Positions 63,100 to 64,000 of a DNA stretch of 64,000 nucleotides are shown in pieces. Position 1 is the first letter of the stretch. Each line of letters starts with the position of its first letter. The DNA lies in assembly GCA_023634235.1 (NCBI GenBank), contig JAMKCF010000013.1, positions 8,841,827-8,905,826 on the forward strand, in the 5' to 3' direction. The notes beneath the pieces were generated by a model. That model ran no database searches, had not been told where the DNA came from, and saw only the letters and a program-made list of their open reading frames with translations. The translations under genes and the position numbers were made by a program. Source of the DNA: Pisaster brevispinus (taxonomy: Eukaryota; Echinodermata; Asteroidea; Forcipulatida; Asteriidae).

Positions 63100-64000
63100 C
63101 TGCAGTGAAAATCAAGAAAAAATGTCCAGGGTTAACGAACTGATAAATACATGTACTTTGTTGAAATAATTCTTTATTAAAAACAGGCAAGTCCACTGCA
63201 AGCTCTTTACACTTATGGAACCAAACATACTGTAAACTTCCATTGCATAACATACTGTGAGAGTACAGAGCTTCCAACATTTGCATCTTGAAATCAAGAA
63301 GATTTTTTACAACAATCAGGGAGATATTTAGACTGACATTCAACATAACAGGGAAAAAGTTTCCATAATCAGGGAGACTTTCAAATTTGTTCATTAGAAC
63401 ATGGAAAGATTGGTTTATTTTCAGGGAATCTTCTGTAGAATCAGGGAGAGTTGGCAGCACTAGGAGTGACAGGCTTGTATACATTTTCCAATAATTCGAA
63501 AGCCACTGCTTCAGCCCTGCATAGGCTCTGTCAGTGAATCTGAAAATGTGCGCTTTCAAACAGGCGGGCAAAGCCGAAGCTGAAGTTTCGAAAAACGGCC
63601 TATCATTGGAGGAACTGTGCATGGTCACATCCATATCCTTGGCCTGATTTCGTAGGGCTGACTTTAAAAGCAGAAAATATTGCTATAAAAAATTCTGCTT
63701 TGCAAAAATAAGCAGGGAACCAGTCACAAACTGGGCACATAACATGGTATTTTGGCTGGTAACCCTTGTCCAATATGTAAAATTGTTTGGTGCTTAGAAA
63801 ATGTTTGTGTTGAAAAGCACCGAAATGGGCCCTGTTTATATGTACAATATTACAACATTATAGTATTGTACAAAAACTACAGTAGGTTTTCAGTAACTAT
63901 TGGTTGGAGACTGAGGACAACAACAAAAAAACAAAAAGGAAAACAAAGGGGGAATTCTAAAGGCTGTGGTGCTCCACAAGCAATTTTGTGTACAAAGTAC
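63100..64000 (-). other. 5'-side SSBP intron (partial) with dispersed repeat
   Basis: Intron upstream of exon A; its donor is outside the window. The exon encoding ...GEPPGFLHSWW was not found here. Positions about 63300-63450 hold several copies of a TCAGGGAGA-type motif (minus strand: TCTCCCTGATT), typical of a diffuse dispersed repeat. They explain the accidental 207-codon minus-strand ORF. Nothing else is supported. Confidence 0.7.

Noticed and set aside
63011..63634. 207-codon minus-strand ORF, the longest in the window
   Set aside because: It runs through SSBP exon A in the wrong frame and across an intronic repeat with TCTCCCTGATT motifs. No domain is recognisable, and the spliced SSBP frame explains the conserved part.

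Overview
The window is eukaryotic, AT-rich and almost entirely intronic. It carries the middle part of one gene, read on the minus strand across the whole 64 kb: an orthologue of the LDB1/Chip partner SSDP (vertebrate SSBP2/SSBP3/SSBP4, 'single-stranded DNA-binding protein 3-like'). I recognised it from short, correctly spliced exons, not from a long ORF. The longest simple ORFs (up to 207 codons) are not genes.

Layout, in the direction of transcription (high to low coordinates). The exons for the start of the protein lie beyond 64000. Exon A (63099-63015) encodes the end of the N-terminal LUFS/LisH domain, up to ...KAFHDY. A 39 kb intron follows. It holds a plausible 54-nt in-frame cassette exon (59976-59923) and a weaker 66-nt candidate (29093-29028). 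Exon B (23795-23706) encodes [10 protein letters not shown]...PPGFFQ. After a 15 kb intron comes exon C (8717-8628, [12 protein letters not shown]...). Two 30-nt microexons (7512-7483 and 4416-4387) encode related decapeptides, [10 protein letters not shown] and [10 protein letters not shown]. Exon D (2733-2674, PFMSPRY...) and exon E (68 to the window edge, ...PNSMDPTR) follow. The rest of the proline-rich region and the C-terminus lie below position 1. From the exon A/B junction on, every junction I can see is phase 0, so every cassette can be skipped or included without shifting the frame.

The introns carry dispersed repeats: at least three families of tRNA-derived SINE-like elements; a PIF/Harbinger-like DNA transposon with perfect 16-bp ends and a decayed Myb/SANT-like reading frame; a second DNA transposon with perfect 49-bp inverted ends; several small palindromic/MITE-like elements; minisatellites (24, 39, 43 and 19 bp) and microsatellites. 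Candidate regulatory motifs (two X-boxes, three CRE octamers, a CpG-rich island) are noted with low confidence.

The organism is probably a marine invertebrate deuterostome, with an echinoderm such as a sea star as best guess. This rests on the single SSDP-type protein, introns of tens of kilobases, the density of tRNA-SINEs with GCGCTATATAAG-type tails and many ACATGT/GTAC tracts. The species is inference. No second protein-coding gene, true tRNA, rRNA or CRISPR array could be supported.

The observation most worth following is the pair of duplicated 30-nt microexons, with the 54-nt cassette. Together they suggest the linker and proline-rich part of this LIM-homeodomain cofactor is varied by alternative splicing in this lineage.
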